Notes under the pieces: generated by a model | The model's database searches: none | Told to the model about the DNA's origin: nothing | What the model saw: only the letters and a program-made list of their open reading frames with translations | In this document: piece after piece, positions 1 to 8,133 of the stretch | Position numbering within the stretch: position 1 is the first letter of the stretch | Layout of the letters: every line of letters starts with the position of its first letter | Assembly (NCBI RefSeq): GCF_022012445.1 | Contig: NZ_JAKLTS010000001.1 | Span: forward strand, 372,001-436,000 | Length of the DNA: 64,000 bases | Direction: 5' to 3' | DNA from: Massilia sp. TS11 | GTDB lineage: Bacteria; Pseudomonadota; Gammaproteobacteria; Burkholderiales; Burkholderiaceae_D | Made by a program: the position numbers and the translations under genes

Positions 1-2
1 GC

Positions 3-1043
3 GCCGCCGGTACGCTGACCGATCCCTGGGCCAGCATCGCCTATGCCCAAAGCCAGGCCGAGCCGGGCGACACCATCTATTTCCGCGGCGGCCGCTACGT
101 CTACACGGTGGCCACCAGCGCCTGCGCCAGCCGGCGCGCCATCGTCAGCGGTGTCGACCTGAACAAGAGCGGGCGCGAAGGCCAGCCGATCCGCTACTGG
201 GCCTATCCGGGCGAGACGCCGGTGTTCGATTTTTCGGGCATGCGCGACGACTGCCGCGTCAAGGGCTTCAATGTCGTGGCCGACTGGCTGCACCTGAAGG
301 GCCTGGAGATCACCGGCGCGCCGCAGCAGCCCGAGAACCGCCTGAACCACGAATCCTGGGGCGTGTGGGTCAAGGGCAGCCACAATGTCTTCGAGCTGCT
401 GAACCTGCACCACAATATGGGGCCCGGCCTGTTCCTGAAGGACGGCGCCTACAACCTCGTGCTCAACAGCGATTCCCACCACAACTACGATCCCTACACC
501 TCGAACGGCGCAGGCCAGAGCGCCGATGGCTTCGGCGCCCATGTCGGCGTGAATCAGCCGGGCAATGTGTTTCGCGGCTGCCGCGCCTGGGCCAATACGG
601 ACGACGGCTTCGACCTGATCAACGCCTACTCGACCGTGATCATCGAGGACTCCTGGGCCTGGCAGCATGGCTATCTGCCGGGCACCCATACGCCTCTGCC
701 CGACGGCAATGGCAATGGCTTCAAGGCCGGCGGCTATGGCGGCAAGTACGTGCCCAATGGCGTGCCGCACATCGTGCGCCGCGTGATCGCCTTCGACAAC
801 AAGGTCAATGGCCTGTATGCGAACCACCATCCGGTCGATGTGGAGTTCAGCGACAACATCGCCTTCGACAACGGACGCGACCTGAATATGCTCGGCATCG
901 CGCCCGATGGCAGCGCGCGCGAGGTCGGCGTGGTGCGCAATCAATGCAGCGGCGCGCGCTACCGCCTCAGCGCCGCCTGGGAAGGGCCGCGCCAGCCCGA
1001 CGGCAGCCTGCCGCGCCTGGCCGTCTGCGGGGCTTCGCAATAA
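3..1043 (+). CDS. Right-handed beta-helix, PL9 pectate-lyase-like protein (5' end cut by window edge)
   Basis: The frame is open from the window edge, so the N-terminus and any signal peptide lie outside. The visible 346 residues open with a DPW-AxxxAxPGDT-xYFRGG pattern, the usual entrance to a parallel beta-helix. Further in come repeated G-N-V-F/C-R-A-W rungs, NTDDGFDL, and NGNGFKAGG near the C-terminal third. The DDGFD and GNGFKxGG motifs resemble polysaccharide lyase family 9 (pectate/exopolygalacturonate lyases), which would make this a secreted polyuronate-degrading enzyme. The internal GTG at 108 is not a credible start because homologous-looking sequence continues upstream. The fold is clear; the substrate is inferred. 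Confidence 0.75.
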   Translation, partial: AAGTLTDPWASIAYAQSQAEPGDTIYFRGGRYVYTVATSACASRRAIVSGVDLNKSGREGQPIRYWAYPGETPVFDFSGMRDDCRVKGFNVVADWLHLKGLEITGAPQQPENRLNHESWGVWVKGSHNVFELLNLHHNMGPGLFLKDGAYNLVLNSDSHHNYDPYTSNGAGQSADGFGAHVGVNQPGNVFRGCRAWANTDDGFDLINAYSTVIIEDSWAWQHGYLPGTHTPLPDGNGNGFKAGGYGGKYVPNGVPHIVRRVIAFDNKVNGLYANHHPVDVEFSDNIAFDNGRDLNMLGIAPDGSAREVGVVRNQCSGARYRLSAAWEGPRQPDGSLPRLAVCGASQ

Positions 1044-1085
1044 GCGCCCAGGCTGCTAGGATGGGCGTATCCACACGAGGTCACC

Positions 1086-1520
1086 ATGCAGCCTGAATAC
1101 ATCGATATCGCACCGAAAACCTGGGTCCACAACGCCGAGCAGGCATGGATGGCGGTCAAGCGCCATTTCAAGGGCATCGGCGACGGCATGGCCGGCGAAC
1201 TGCGCGCCCACGCCGAGCCGATCGCCTGGAACCGCGAGGAAACGGAAGCCACGGCCAAGCTGCTTGGCAAGACGCTGGTGTTCCGCCTCAAGCTGGTGCT
1301 CAGCCGTACCAGCCGCGCCTACGTCGGCGAATGTGAAGTGTTTGAGCTGCGCAAGGTGCGCGAGGTCGACGAGGTGCAGGCCCTGGGCGCCTTTCAGATC
1401 ACGGTGGACGGCCAGACCAATCTGAGCGACGCCGAACACCAGACCCTGTACAGCTTCCCCGAGGTCGGCGCCCACATCATCCCGCACTACCTGCGCAAGA
1501 CCATCGAGCCGGTGCTGTAA
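1086..1520 (+). CDS. Conserved-looking hypothetical protein, 144 aa
   Basis: I do not recognise the family. The protein is soluble, with no signal peptide or membrane segment. It has a charged N-terminal half rich in His/Trp/Lys and a C-terminal part ending HIIPHYLRKTIEPVL. Codon use is GC-rich and typical of the window. It starts 42 bases after the upstream beta-helix gene and is followed by a strong hairpin before the convergent desulfurase gene. It is probably a real cytoplasmic protein of unknown role. Confidence 0.6.
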   Translation: MQPEYIDIAPKTWVHNAEQAWMAVKRHFKGIGDGMAGELRAHAEPIAWNREETEATAKLLGKTLVFRLKLVLSRTSRAYVGECEVFELRKVREVDEVQALGAFQITVDGQTNLSDAEHQTLYSFPEVGAHIIPHYLRKTIEPVL

Positions 1521-1525
1521 GGGGC

Positions 1526-1548
1526 GCCGCCTCCGCAGCGGAGGCGGC
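1526..1548. terminator. Perfect 11-bp stem hairpin between convergent genes
   Basis: GCCGCCTCCGC and its exact complement are separated by a single A in the 33-base gap between two convergent stop codons. No T-run follows on either strand. It may act as a bidirectional terminator or a 3'-end stabiliser. Confidence 0.5.
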
Positions 1549-1553
1549 CCGTC

Positions 1554-3488
1554 CTAGCGCAAGGCGCGCAGCGCCTGGTCGACCGTGCGCACCAGCAGGT
1601 CGATTTCGGCGCGCGTGTTGTAGAAGGCGATCGAGGGCCGCACCGTTTCCTTCAGCCCGAAGTGGGCCAGGGCCGGCTGGGCGCAGTGGTGGCCGGTGCG
1701 CACGGCGATGCCCTCGGCATCGAGGATCTGGCCGAGCTGGCCCGGCGTCAGCTTGTCCGTCACGAAGGACAGCACGCCGGCCTTGTGGCGCGCCGTGCCG
1801 ATCATGCGCACGCCCGGGATCTGGCTGATCGCATCCTGGGCATAGTGCAGCAGGTCTTCCTCGTAGCGGGCGGCGTTGGCAAAGCCGATGCGCTCCAGAT
1901 AATCGATGGCCGCACCGAGCCCGACCGCGCCGGCCAGAATCCCGGTACCGGCTTCCAGCTTGTTGGGCAGGCCCGCGTAGACGGTCTGCTCAAAACTCAC
2001 CGTCACGATCATATTGCCGCCGCCTTGCCACGGCGGCATCTGCTCGAGCAGGCGCTTTTTCCCGTACAGCACGCCCACGCCCGTGGGCGCGAACAGCTTG
2101 TGGCCCGAAATGGCGAGGAAGTCGGCATCGAGGTCCTGCACATTGATCGGAAAGTGCGGGCTCGACTGGGCGGCATCGACGCAGGCCACGCAGCCATGGC
2201 GATGCGCGGTGGCGATCATGTCCTTCAGCGGGGCGACCGTGCCGAGCGCGTTCGAGACATGCCCGAGCGAGACCATCTTGGTGCGCGCATTGAACAGGCG
2301 CTCGTAGGCGTTGAGGTCGATCTCGCCATTGTCGAAAATCGGCACAACGCGGATGCGCGCGCCTTTTTCGCGCGTGATGTGCTGCCAGGGCACGATGTTC
2401 GAGTGGTGTTCGTACTCGATGAGGATGATCTCGTCGCCGGCGCCCAGGTGCTGCCTGGCCCAGGTCTGGGCCACCAGATTGATCGACTCGGTGGTGCCGC
2501 GCGTGAAGATGATTTCCTCAGTCGAGGAGGCGCCAAGGAAGCGCCGCACCTTCTCGCGCGCGGCCTCGTAGGCATCGGTCGCGCGGCCGGCCATCGCATG
2601 GGCCGTGCGGTGCACGTTCGAGTTTTCTTCCTGGTAGAACTTGACCAGACGGTCGATCACAGTCTGCGGCTTTTGCGTTGTGGCCGCATTGTCGAGCCAG
2701 ACCAGGGGCTTGCCATGCACGGTCTGGCGCAGGATGGGAAAGTCCTTGCGCACGCTCTCGACATCGAAACCCTGGGTCGGCATGGCCAGCGGCACGGTGG
2801 CCGGCTGCGGCACGGCCGGCTCGGCCGGCAGCGCAGCCTGCGGCAGCCAGTAGGGCAGGTCGGCGCGCGCGGGCGCGGCGGCCGGGGCTGGGGCCGGGGC
2901 GGCGTCCTGCCAGTGCTGGCCGCTCATGGCCTTGATCTTGTTGATGAAGAAGTCCTTGGCCGGCGGCGTCTCGGGCAGCTTTTCGGGCGGCTTGTCGGGC
3001 ACGTTGGCAAAGATGCGCGTGGGTTCCAGCTCGAAACCGGGCGCCGCGAACTGGCTCAGGTCGAGCGTGCGCTCGAGCGCGGCCGCATGCTGTTTGCCTT
3101 CGAGCCAGTAGGGCTGCATGGTGGACGTCGGCACCGGCGGCGTGCGCGGAAAGTCGGGCGGATTCATCGCCTTGAACAGTTCGGCCGGTTCGGGCAGCAG
3201 CGCCACTTCCTGCGGCACCTGGAACACGGGCGGCTGGCCGGGCAGGGCCGGCTGGCTCAGGTCCAGACTGACTGGCGCGCTGGACGGCAGCTGGCTGGCG
3301 CTGGTGGGCAGATGCGGGTCGGGCAGGGCCATGCCGGGCGGCTCCGCATGCAGCGGATGGGCCTGGGACAGCGCGCCCGGCGCCAGAGCCGGCGCGGCCA
3401 GATCGCCACCGCGGAACAGCTCGGTGGCCATGCGTGCCAGCATGGCCTCGTCCGGCAAGCCCGCAGCGGAGGGCTTAGCGATAGTCAT
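1554..3488 (-). CDS. Encapsulin-associated SufS-type cysteine desulfurase with long disordered N-terminus
   Basis: A PLP enzyme that takes sulfur from L-cysteine to give alanine and enzyme-bound persulfide. Residues from about 240 to the end form a group II (SufS/CsdA-like) desulfurase: LDNAATTQKP, the HHSNIVPW segment, the PLP lysine in ISGHKLFAPTG, and the catalytic Cys in RTGHHCAQP. The first 240 residues are Pro/Ala-rich and look disordered. They repeat short motifs (LDLSQ at about 75 and 142, PYWL at about 127 and 212), as expected of a cargo-loading domain. The start codon lies inside the 3' end of the encapsulin gene (14-base overlap), implying translational coupling. Known family 2 encapsulins package such desulfurases; packaging here is inferred. 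A housekeeping SufS/IscS lacks the extension. Confidence 0.9.
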   Translation of the reverse strand: MTIAKPSAAGLPDEAMLARMATELFRGGDLAAPALAPGALSQAHPLHAEPPGMALPDPHLPTSASQLPSSAPVSLDLSQPALPGQPPVFQVPQEVALLPEPAELFKAMNPPDFPRTPPVPTSTMQPYWLEGKQHAAALERTLDLSQFAAPGFELEPTRIFANVPDKPPEKLPETPPAKDFFINKIKAMSGQHWQDAAPAPAPAAAPARADLPYWLPQAALPAEPAVPQPATVPLAMPTQGFDVESVRKDFPILRQTVHGKPLVWLDNAATTQKPQTVIDRLVKFYQEENSNVHRTAHAMAGRATDAYEAAREKVRRFLGASSTEEIIFTRGTTESINLVAQTWARQHLGAGDEIILIEYEHHSNIVPWQHITREKGARIRVVPIFDNGEIDLNAYERLFNARTKMVSLGHVSNALGTVAPLKDMIATAHRHGCVACVDAAQSSPHFPINVQDLDADFLAISGHKLFAPTGVGVLYGKKRLLEQMPPWQGGGNMIVTVSFEQTVYAGLPNKLEAGTGILAGAVGLGAAIDYLERIGFANAARYEEDLLHYAQDAISQIPGVRMIGTARHKAGVLSFVTDKLTPGQLGQILDAEGIAVRTGHHCAQPALAHFGLKETVRPSIAFYNTRAEIDLLVRTVDQALRALR

Positions 3489-4896
3489 AGTAGTTGCCGA
3501 CCTCGACGTTCTCGAGGCAGCCGACCGCGTCCTCGGTCATCACGGCCAGCGAGAAATACAGCGTGACCAGGTACTCGGCGATGGCCTTGTCGTTAATGCC
3601 CATCAGGCGCACCGACAGGCCCGGCATCTGCTCGCCGGCCAGGCCGGTCTTGTGCAGGCCGACCACACCCTGCTTGTCGGCGCCGACGCGCACCAGCAGG
3701 ATATTGGTCTTGCCCGAGGAGCGGAAAGGCTTGCTCTTGCCGTCGACCAGCAGCTTGTCGCAGGGCAGCAGCGGATAGCCGCGCCAGGTCAGGAAGTTGG
3801 AGCCGAACATCGTCACCGTCGGCGGCGGCACGCCGCGCCGCGTGCACTCGCGGCCAAAGGCGGCAATCGCCTTCGGGTGGGCCAGGAAGAAGGCCGGCTC
3901 CTTCCATACCAGGGCCAGCAGTTCGTCCAGATCGTCCGGCGTCGGCGGGCCGTAGCGCGTGGGGATGCGCATCGACGGCGCGACATTGGCCAGCAGGCCA
4001 AAGTCCGGGTTGTTGATCATCTCCCATTCCTGCCGTTCCTTCATGTCGGCCACGGTCAGGCGCAGCTGCTGCTGGACCTGGTTGTAGGGCGTGTTGTACA
4101 GGTCGGCAATGCGGGTATGGATGCGCACGATCGACTGCATCGAGGACAGCGGGTACTCGCGCGGCACTTCTTCGTAATCGATGTGCACGCCCTGAATGGC
4201 TTCTTCGCCATCGGCGCTGGTGGTCACGCGCACGGCCATTTCGCCATGCTCGTTGGTGGCGCGGTTCATTTCCTCGCGCCGCGCGACCCCGGCCTCGATG
4301 CGCTCGCGCAGGCCGGGCGTGGTCTCCATCGCGTCGAGGAAGTCGGCGCGGCTCAGGGCCAGGAAGACGCAGGGCGTCATCGCCTCGACATGGGCGGTGC
4401 GGTCGATGCCGCGCAGCAGGCCGATTTCACCGATGTAGTCGCCGTCGGACAGCATGGCCAGACGCACCTTGGCGCCTTGCTCGCCCGTATCCCAGACGGT
4501 GACCTTGCCCTCGGCCAGGATGTAGAACTTGTCCGCCGGGTCGCCCTTGTTCAGCACCGGCTGGCCCATGGCCACGTTCTCGCTCTTGAACTTGGCGGCC
4601 AGCACCTCGAGCTGGGCGTCCTCGCAGTCCGAGAACAGGGTGATGCCCTTGAGCTGGGGGCCGCTCAGGCTGGCCACGCCGTTCTGGACGATGATCGGAA
4701 TCTTGTTCCCGGAGCGCACCACCGTTTTACGGCGGTTGACCCGGAAGGTGCCGCCTTCCAGATTCATCCAGGGCAGCATTTGCATGAACCAGCGCGGCGT
4801 GACGCTGGCGGTCTGCGGCACGCTCTTGGTCGTATTCGCCAGATTGCGTGCTTGTTTTACGGACAAACTCTGCTGCGACTCCAGATCTTCGGCCAT
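3475..4896 (-). CDS. Family 2 encapsulin shell protein with inserted cyclic-nucleotide-binding domain
   Basis: A 473-residue HK97-fold shell protein of the SrpI-like encapsulin family. The N-arm and first shell segment span about 1-83. Residues 84-205 form a cNMP-binding (CAP-ED) domain with a phosphate-binding-cassette-like stretch, IGEIGLL...DRTAHVEA (Glu157, Arg166), so ligand-binding residues look intact. The rest (about 245-473) is the shell, with MKERQEWEMINNPDFGLL, RIPTRYGPPTPDDLDELL and the C-terminal CLENVEVGNYYDYR. The inserted domain places it in the subtype usually called 2B. The ATG at 4896 was chosen because AAGGAGA lies just upstream; a longer frame upstream has no ribosome site. 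The overlapping downstream gene is the cargo desulfurase. The likely role is a cytoplasmic sulfur-handling compartment. Confidence 0.92.
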   Translation of the reverse strand: MAEDLESQQSLSVKQARNLANTTKSVPQTASVTPRWFMQMLPWMNLEGGTFRVNRRKTVVRSGNKIPIIVQNGVASLSGPQLKGITLFSDCEDAQLEVLAAKFKSENVAMGQPVLNKGDPADKFYILAEGKVTVWDTGEQGAKVRLAMLSDGDYIGEIGLLRGIDRTAHVEAMTPCVFLALSRADFLDAMETTPGLRERIEAGVARREEMNRATNEHGEMAVRVTTSADGEEAIQGVHIDYEEVPREYPLSSMQSIVRIHTRIADLYNTPYNQVQQQLRLTVADMKERQEWEMINNPDFGLLANVAPSMRIPTRYGPPTPDDLDELLALVWKEPAFFLAHPKAIAAFGRECTRRGVPPPTVTMFGSNFLTWRGYPLLPCDKLLVDGKSKPFRSSGKTNILLVRVGADKQGVVGLHKTGLAGEQMPGLSVRLMGINDKAIAEYLVTLYFSLAVMTEDAVGCLENVEVGNYYDYR

Positions 4897-4940
4897 GCCA
4901 TCTCTCCTTGTGAACGCTTGAGTGCCCTTTGCTGTTTTGG

Positions 4941-4957
4941 TTTCCTCAGTCAGGAAA
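4941..4957. promoter_or_regulatory. Inverted repeat in the encapsulin leader (possible operator)
   Basis: On the minus strand the sequence reads TTTCCTGACTGAGGAAA: perfect 6-bp arms around a 5-base centre, 45 bases upstream of the encapsulin ATG in a 134-base AT-rich gap. The position fits a repressor operator or an mRNA leader structure. No factor can be named. Confidence 0.35.
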
Positions 4958-5030
4958 CAAATAAGCAAATGCGAAACCTAATTGTCGAGAAAGCATCGCC
5001 TATTTTTGCCTACATGACAAGACCCTCGTT

Positions 5031-5450
5031 TTATTTCAGCCAGCCCGTCATGAAACGGTCATGCAGCCACATGCCGAGCAGCATGGCGAGGAAGAACAGC
5101 ACGATCAGCGCGACCCCATTGCTGGTGCCGACCAGGGCCGGCCCCGGGCACAGGCCGGCCAGACCCCAGCCGACGCCGAACAGCAGGCCGCCGGCGACCA
5201 GGCGCCGGTCGACTGTTTTGTTGTTGGGGAGCTCGATCGGATCGCCGAGCCAGCTGCGGCTGCGCCGGCGCGCCAGCGCGAAGGCCAGGGTGGCGACCGT
5301 GATCGCGCCGCCCATCACCATGGCCAGGCTCGGGTCCCAGCGCCCGCCGAGGTCGAGAAAGGCCAGCACCTTGGCCGGATTCGACATCCCGCTGATCAAG
5401 AGGCCCAGGCAGAACAGCAGGCCGCAGAAGAAAGAGAACACGAGTGGCAT
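5031..5450 (-). CDS. YeeE/YedE-type sulfur transport half-protein (DUF6691 type)
   Basis: A 139-residue inner-membrane protein with about four hydrophobic segments. It carries the family signature SGMSNPAKVLAFLD near the N-terminus and GLAGLCPGPAL in the second half. It forms the second half of a two-gene YeeE/YedE transporter whose first half lies directly upstream (10-base gap). Full-length YeeE (TsuA) imports thiosulfate through a line of conserved Cys. The split form is common in proteobacteria and is thought to move reduced sulfur. The start was chosen at the ATG preceded by GGGAGG. The stop lies 134 bases before the encapsulin start. Confidence 0.85.
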   Translation of the reverse strand: MPLVFSFFCGLLFCLGLLISGMSNPAKVLAFLDLGGRWDPSLAMVMGGAITVATLAFALARRRSRSWLGDPIELPNNKTVDRRLVAGGLLFGVGWGLAGLCPGPALVGTSNGVALIVLFFLAMLLGMWLHDRFMTGWLK

Positions 5451-5460
5451 GCGGCCTCCC

Positions 5461-5898
5461 TCAGACAAAGTGGCGCAGCCAGGCCGTGACGAAGCCGGCG
5501 CCCATGAAGCAGGCCACATACGCGGCCGAACGGCGCGACAGGCGCGACAGCCCGCACACCCCATGCCCGCTGGTGCAGCCATTGCCCATGCGGGTGCCGA
5601 TGCCGACCAGCAGGCCGGCCGCCAGCACGGACCCGGGACCGACCGGCACCTCCACCGGCGGCAGCGGCGCGACGGCCGCCCACAGCCAGGGCATGGCCAG
5701 CATGCCCGCGATGAACGCCAGGCGCAGACCCTGGCCCTGCAGCGAGCCGCGCGTCGCCCCGTCGAGCACGCCGCCGACCGTGCCCGAGATGCCGACAATG
5801 CGGCCCAGGCCCAGAATGTAGAGCCCGGCCGCGGTCCCGATCAGCAGGCCGCCGAGCAGGGAGGCGCCCGGCGTGAAGTGTTGGAAATCGATGAGCAT
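5461..5898 (-). CDS. YeeE/YedE family sulfur transport half-protein
   Basis: A 145-residue membrane protein with the diagnostic GNGCTSGHGVCGLSRLS motif at about 105-121. Its Cys residues are the sulfur-relay positions in YeeE/YedE proteins. It has about four membrane segments. It pairs with the DUF6691-type partner 10 bases downstream and follows the glutathione reductase gene by 15 bases, so gor and the two halves probably form one operon. Import of thiosulfate or a related sulfane-sulfur species is inferred from the family. Confidence 0.87.
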   Translation of the reverse strand: MLIDFQHFTPGASLLGGLLIGTAAGLYILGLGRIVGISGTVGGVLDGATRGSLQGQGLRLAFIAGMLAMPWLWAAVAPLPPVEVPVGPGSVLAAGLLVGIGTRMGNGCTSGHGVCGLSRLSRRSAAYVACFMGAGFVTAWLRHFV

Positions 5899-5913
5899 GA
5901 TGAACCCCTCAGA

Positions 5914-7293
5914 TCAGGAAGCGACCGGCGTGCGCATGGTGACAAATTCCTCCGCCGCCGTCGGATGGATGCCGATGGTGCTGTCGAACACCGCCTTGGT
6001 GGCGCCGGCTTTCATGGCGACCGCAAAGCCCTGCACGATTTCGCCCGCGTCCGGACCGACCATGTGCAGGCCGACAACGCGGTCGCTGGCCCGGTCGACG
6101 ATCAGCTTCATCAGCGTGCGTTCGGACGAGCCTGACAGCGTGTGCTTGAGCGCGCGGAACTCGCTGCAGAAGACGGTGATGTCGCCACAGCGCTCGCGCG
6201 CCTGCGCCTCCGACAAGCCGACCGTGCCGACATTGGGATCGGTGAACACGGCGGTCGGAATGTAGTCGTAGCTGATGCCGCGCTGGCCGTCGCCGAACAG
6301 CAGATCGACCACGACCATCGCCTCGGCCAGCGCCACCGGCGTTAGCTGCACGCGGCCGATCACATCGCCGACGGCGAACACGCTCGGCGCCGACGTGCGG
6401 TAATGGGCGTCGGTGATGATGGCGCCGTCGGGCTGCTGGGCAATGCCGGCTGCGGCCAGATGCAGGCCATCCACATTCGGCTTGCGCCCGGTGGCGTAGA
6501 GCACGGCATCGACCTCGAGCGCGCTGCCATCGATCAGCTGGACCTGCAGGCCGCCCGGCGTGGGCGCGATGCTGGCCACGTCCGCGTGCAGGCGCAGGTC
6601 GACCCCTTTCTTGCGCGTTTCGTCGGTGAGAAAGCGCGCGATATCGTGATCAAACCCACGCAGAATCTGCGGCCCGCGGTAGAGCTGGGTGACGCGCGCC
6701 CCCAGACCATTGAAGATCGATGCAAACTCGCAGGCGATGTAGCCGCCGCCGACCACCAGCAGGCGGGCAGGGAAGGGCGAGAGGTCGAAGATCGCGTCCG
6801 AGGTCAGCACGTGTTCGCTGCCCGGAAAATCCGGCACATGCGGCCGCCCGCCGGTAGCGATCAGAATGTGGCGCGCGCGGAAGCGGCGGCCATCGTCGAG
6901 CACCACCGTATGCGGATCGGCCAGACCGGCGCGCGCCGCCAGCATCTGCACGCCGCTGCCAGCCAGCAGACCGGCGTAGACACCGTTCAGACGGGCGATT
7001 TCCTTGCGCCGGTTTTCCTGCAGCACGCTCCAGTCGAAGCGCGGCGAAGGCGCCTGCCAGCCAAAGCCTGCCGCCTCATGGAAGGCATGGCCATAGTGGG
7101 CCGCGTAGCTGTAGAGCTTTTTGGGAATGCAGCCGAGATTGACGCAGGTGCCGCCCAGGCCGTGCTGACCGAGCGCCTCGGCCAGCATCACGCGCGCGCC
7201 GCGCTGGGCCGCCATGCGCGCGGCGCGCACCCCGCCGCTGCCACCGCCAATGACAAACAAATCGGTATCGAATGCGTCATGCGTTGCGCTCAT
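5914..7293 (-). CDS. gor: Glutathione-disulfide reductase
   Basis: A 459-residue flavoprotein disulfide reductase that reduces GSSG with NADPH in the cytoplasm. Visible elements are the FAD dinucleotide motif GGGSGGVRAARMAA, the redox disulfide GGTCVNLGCIPKK, an NADPH-binding segment VVGGGYIACEFA, and the C-terminal catalytic His motif IGIHPTAAEEFV. Length and motifs match GR rather than mercuric reductase or lipoamide dehydrogenase. It heads a run with the two YeeE halves, pointing to thiol and sulfane-sulfur management linked to the downstream encapsulin-desulfurase pair. Confidence 0.93.
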   Translation of the reverse strand: MSATHDAFDTDLFVIGGGSGGVRAARMAAQRGARVMLAEALGQHGLGGTCVNLGCIPKKLYSYAAHYGHAFHEAAGFGWQAPSPRFDWSVLQENRRKEIARLNGVYAGLLAGSGVQMLAARAGLADPHTVVLDDGRRFRARHILIATGGRPHVPDFPGSEHVLTSDAIFDLSPFPARLLVVGGGYIACEFASIFNGLGARVTQLYRGPQILRGFDHDIARFLTDETRKKGVDLRLHADVASIAPTPGGLQVQLIDGSALEVDAVLYATGRKPNVDGLHLAAAGIAQQPDGAIITDAHYRTSAPSVFAVGDVIGRVQLTPVALAEAMVVVDLLFGDGQRGISYDYIPTAVFTDPNVGTVGLSEAQARERCGDITVFCSEFRALKHTLSGSSERTLMKLIVDRASDRVVGLHMVGPDAGEIVQGFAVAMKAGATKAVFDSTIGIHPTAAEEFVTMRTPVAS

Positions 7294-7423
7294 GGGCAGG
7301 CTCTCCTGACTGAAAGGAAGCGTGGCCTGCCGCGCACTGCGGCGCCACGAAATCCTGTCATCCTAGCAAGAGCCAGCGGGGCTTGCAATGTGGCGGCCAG
7401 ACCGGAGCGGACGGCCCGGATCT

Positions 7424-7530
7424 TCAGCCAGGGTAGGGCAGGTAGCTGAAGCTGTTGCCGATCACGCTGGCGAGGTCACGGACGTTCTCGGTGCTTTCCG
7501 CAAACGCGGCCAGGACCTCTGCTGTCGGAG
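7424..7530 (-). pseudogene. 3' remnant of a truncated GC-rich gene at the island edge
   Basis: On the minus strand a short open stretch reads TAEVLAAFAESTENVRDL, continues ASVIGNSFSYLPYPG and stops. It has GC-rich host codon use and an amphipathic helical pattern. It has no start: composition becomes AT-rich at about 7530 and the frame closes soon after. It looks like the tail of a larger gene displaced by the island. The rest of the 325-base gap before the PAAR gene (7294-7618) holds the gor upstream region and nothing else I recognise. Confidence 0.4.
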
Positions 7531-7618
7531 ATATCGCCTTTGCACTTGATTGCTATCAATTTTGACTTGTTCCGGCAGTCAATAATTTGCTTCCTTGCAT
7601 CTTGCGTGAGGAGGATAT

Positions 7619-8125
7619 GTGAAGCGACACACAATAACGCTCGGGGCGTCGACAACGGCGGGCGGCAAAGTTGTTTCGGCGAGCAGTGCCGGCCGCATTG
7701 GTGGTGCCAAGATCGCGTTGGAAGGCGATTCTATTTTCTGTCCGGCTTGCAGGTCCGAGGGAATAATTGGGTGCGTCGAACCCCGAAACCCCGAAACATG
7801 GAATGGGAAGAAAGTGGCGCTCGAAAACGACCTCTGCTGCTGCGCTTGCCCTATTCCGCCGCGCTTAATGCCAAGCCAGTCGGTGAGATTTCAAGTCGTT
7901 GCGGAGGATAGCTGCGGCGCAAGCCCCTCTTCAGATAATGACGCTTTGATGTTTGACGACAGGTTCATTCTTCTGCATGCGGTCACGAACGAACCACTTC
8001 GAAATGTCGAGTACGCATTGAGACGCGCGAGTGGTCAAATTGAATTCGGCAGCACAGATGGCGCGGGAAGGACGCACTTGCTCTCGGCTAAAAACTTTAT
8101 GGAGAACGTGGATATCTTCGTGTGA
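7619..8125 (+). CDS. PAAR-domain protein, T6SS spike tip
   Basis: A 168-residue protein whose first 90 residues form a PAAR repeat domain (TLGASTTAGGKV, then GxxxxLEGDSIFCPACRSEG) that caps the VgrG spike of type Vi secretion systems and carries effectors. The C-terminal 60 residues (NDALMFDDRFILLHA, NEPLRNVEYAL, DGAGRTHLL) resemble the extension common to small stand-alone PAAR proteins. The start is GTG, preceded by GAGGAGG; no ATG fits. The muramidase gene begins 8 bases downstream, so this is the probable carrier for that effector. Base composition is clearly lower in GC than flanking host genes. Confidence 0.85.
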   Translation: MKRHTITLGASTTAGGKVVSASSAGRIGGAKIALEGDSIFCPACRSEGIIGCVEPRNPETWNGKKVALENDLCCCACPIPPRLMPSQSVRFQVVAEDSCGASPSSDNDALMFDDRFILLHAVTNEPLRNVEYALRRASGQIEFGSTDGAGRTHLLSAKNFMENVDIFV

Positions 8126-8133
8126 GGAAATAG

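Noticed and set aside
1662..3566. Long open frame on the plus strand opposite the desulfurase
   Set aside because: It is an antisense shadow of GC-rich coding sequence: Arg/Gly/His-rich, no domain, no ribosome site, while the minus strand encodes a clear PLP enzyme.
3118..6135. 1005-codon plus-strand open frame across the encapsulin and YeeE genes
   Set aside because: Composition is typical of antisense high-GC frames and it crosses several well-supported minus-strand genes and their leaders.
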